From Leidyana gryllorum EB-2025a (Eukaryota; Apicomplexa), in NCBI GenBank assembly GCA_048772705.1, contig JBLWGC010000072.1, forward strand, positions 1 through 48,512: a stretch of DNA of 48,512 nt, given 5' to 3'. The position numbers were made by a program, and so were the translations under genes. Of the stretch, positions 48,496 through 48,512 are shown one piece after another (positions within the stretch are counted from its first letter, which is position 1; each line of letters opens with the position of its first letter). The notes under the pieces are model-generated. The model did not search any database. It saw only the letters and a program-made list of their open reading frames with translations, and was not told where the DNA came from.

Positions 48496-48512
48496 TCACA
48501 AGAGTGGGATTC
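48496..48512 (-). tRNA. tRNA-Leu, 3' end only (runs off window)
   Basis: tcacaagagtgggattc is the 3' acceptor and T-stem start of the Leu(CAG) family; the rest lies beyond the window. Confidence 0.55.

Noticed and set aside
1-48512. tRNA-derived SINEs
   Set aside because: No fixed tail or body shared by one tRNA head, no A-rich ends or short duplications; whole multi-gene blocks with spacers are duplicated instead.
1-48512. CRISPR array, from the many short similar repeats
   Set aside because: Repeats are tRNA genes of different kinds at irregular spacing and on both strands, in eukaryotic DNA.
1-48512. Selenocysteine tRNA or Val(TAC)/Leu(TAA) genes
   Set aside because: I searched by eye for the loops and the long Sec acceptor and found none; a covariance-model search would be decisive.

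Overview
The window is a giant nuclear tRNA-gene cluster from a eukaryote, most likely an animal, interrupted by one Ty3/gypsy LTR retrotransposon. Apart from that element and one roughly 400 bp island, nearly every 100-200 bases holds a tRNA gene or the remains of one. By eye I count about 165 copies with all arms recognisable and about 95 damaged, half or fused copies, on both strands and often alternating in orientation. Evidence for a eukaryote: no gene encodes its 3' CCA; A34 anticodons (AGC, AGG, AGT, AAC, AGA, AAG, ACG, AAT) dominate; tRNA-Tyr carries a short intron after position 37; initiator tRNA-Met has the three G:C anticodon-stem pairs and the A54-type T loop. I cannot place the species.

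Together the genes cover all 20 amino acids and, by my reading, 43 of the 45 usual nuclear anticodons, including all five Arg species, four Ser, four Leu, both Ile and both kinds of Met. I found no Val(TAC), Leu(TAA) or selenocysteine tRNA.

The cluster is a mosaic of repeated cassettes whose spacers are conserved along with the genes. Recurrent blocks are: Ser(GCT)-/Arg(TCG)+/Pro relic+/Gly(TCC)+/Leu-/Asp+/Val-/Gln-; Asn relic+/Ala-/Pro+/iMet+/Thr-/Glu-; Thr(CGT)+/Gly relic+/Met-; Pro+/Arg(ACG)-/His-/Lys+/Glu-; Ser(AGA)+/Gly(GCC)-/Cys+; Asn+/Gly relic/Ala-/Arg(CCT)-/Arg(TCG)+. Each occurs in several copies and usually in both orientations. Block ends often lie inside tRNA genes, leaving half genes and fusions. 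Several copies keep the body of one isoacceptor but carry another amino acid's anticodon.

Layout: 1-10400 mixed cassettes; 10401-10810 a non-tRNA island with a 39-codon open frame; 10811-20622 more cassettes with near-palindromic arrangement; 20631-27928 a Ty3/gypsy element on the minus strand that looks whole (two LTRs of about 600 bp, gag, pol with a chromodomain, polypurine tract, and a primer site matching the 3' end of tRNA-Phe, a gene present in this cluster); 27929-48512 further cassettes. A 7.9 kb inversion (about 28353-36240) has one breakpoint in a Thr(AGT) gene and the other in a solo LTR. The GAATA target duplication of that LTR now lies at both far ends, which makes the inversion traceable.
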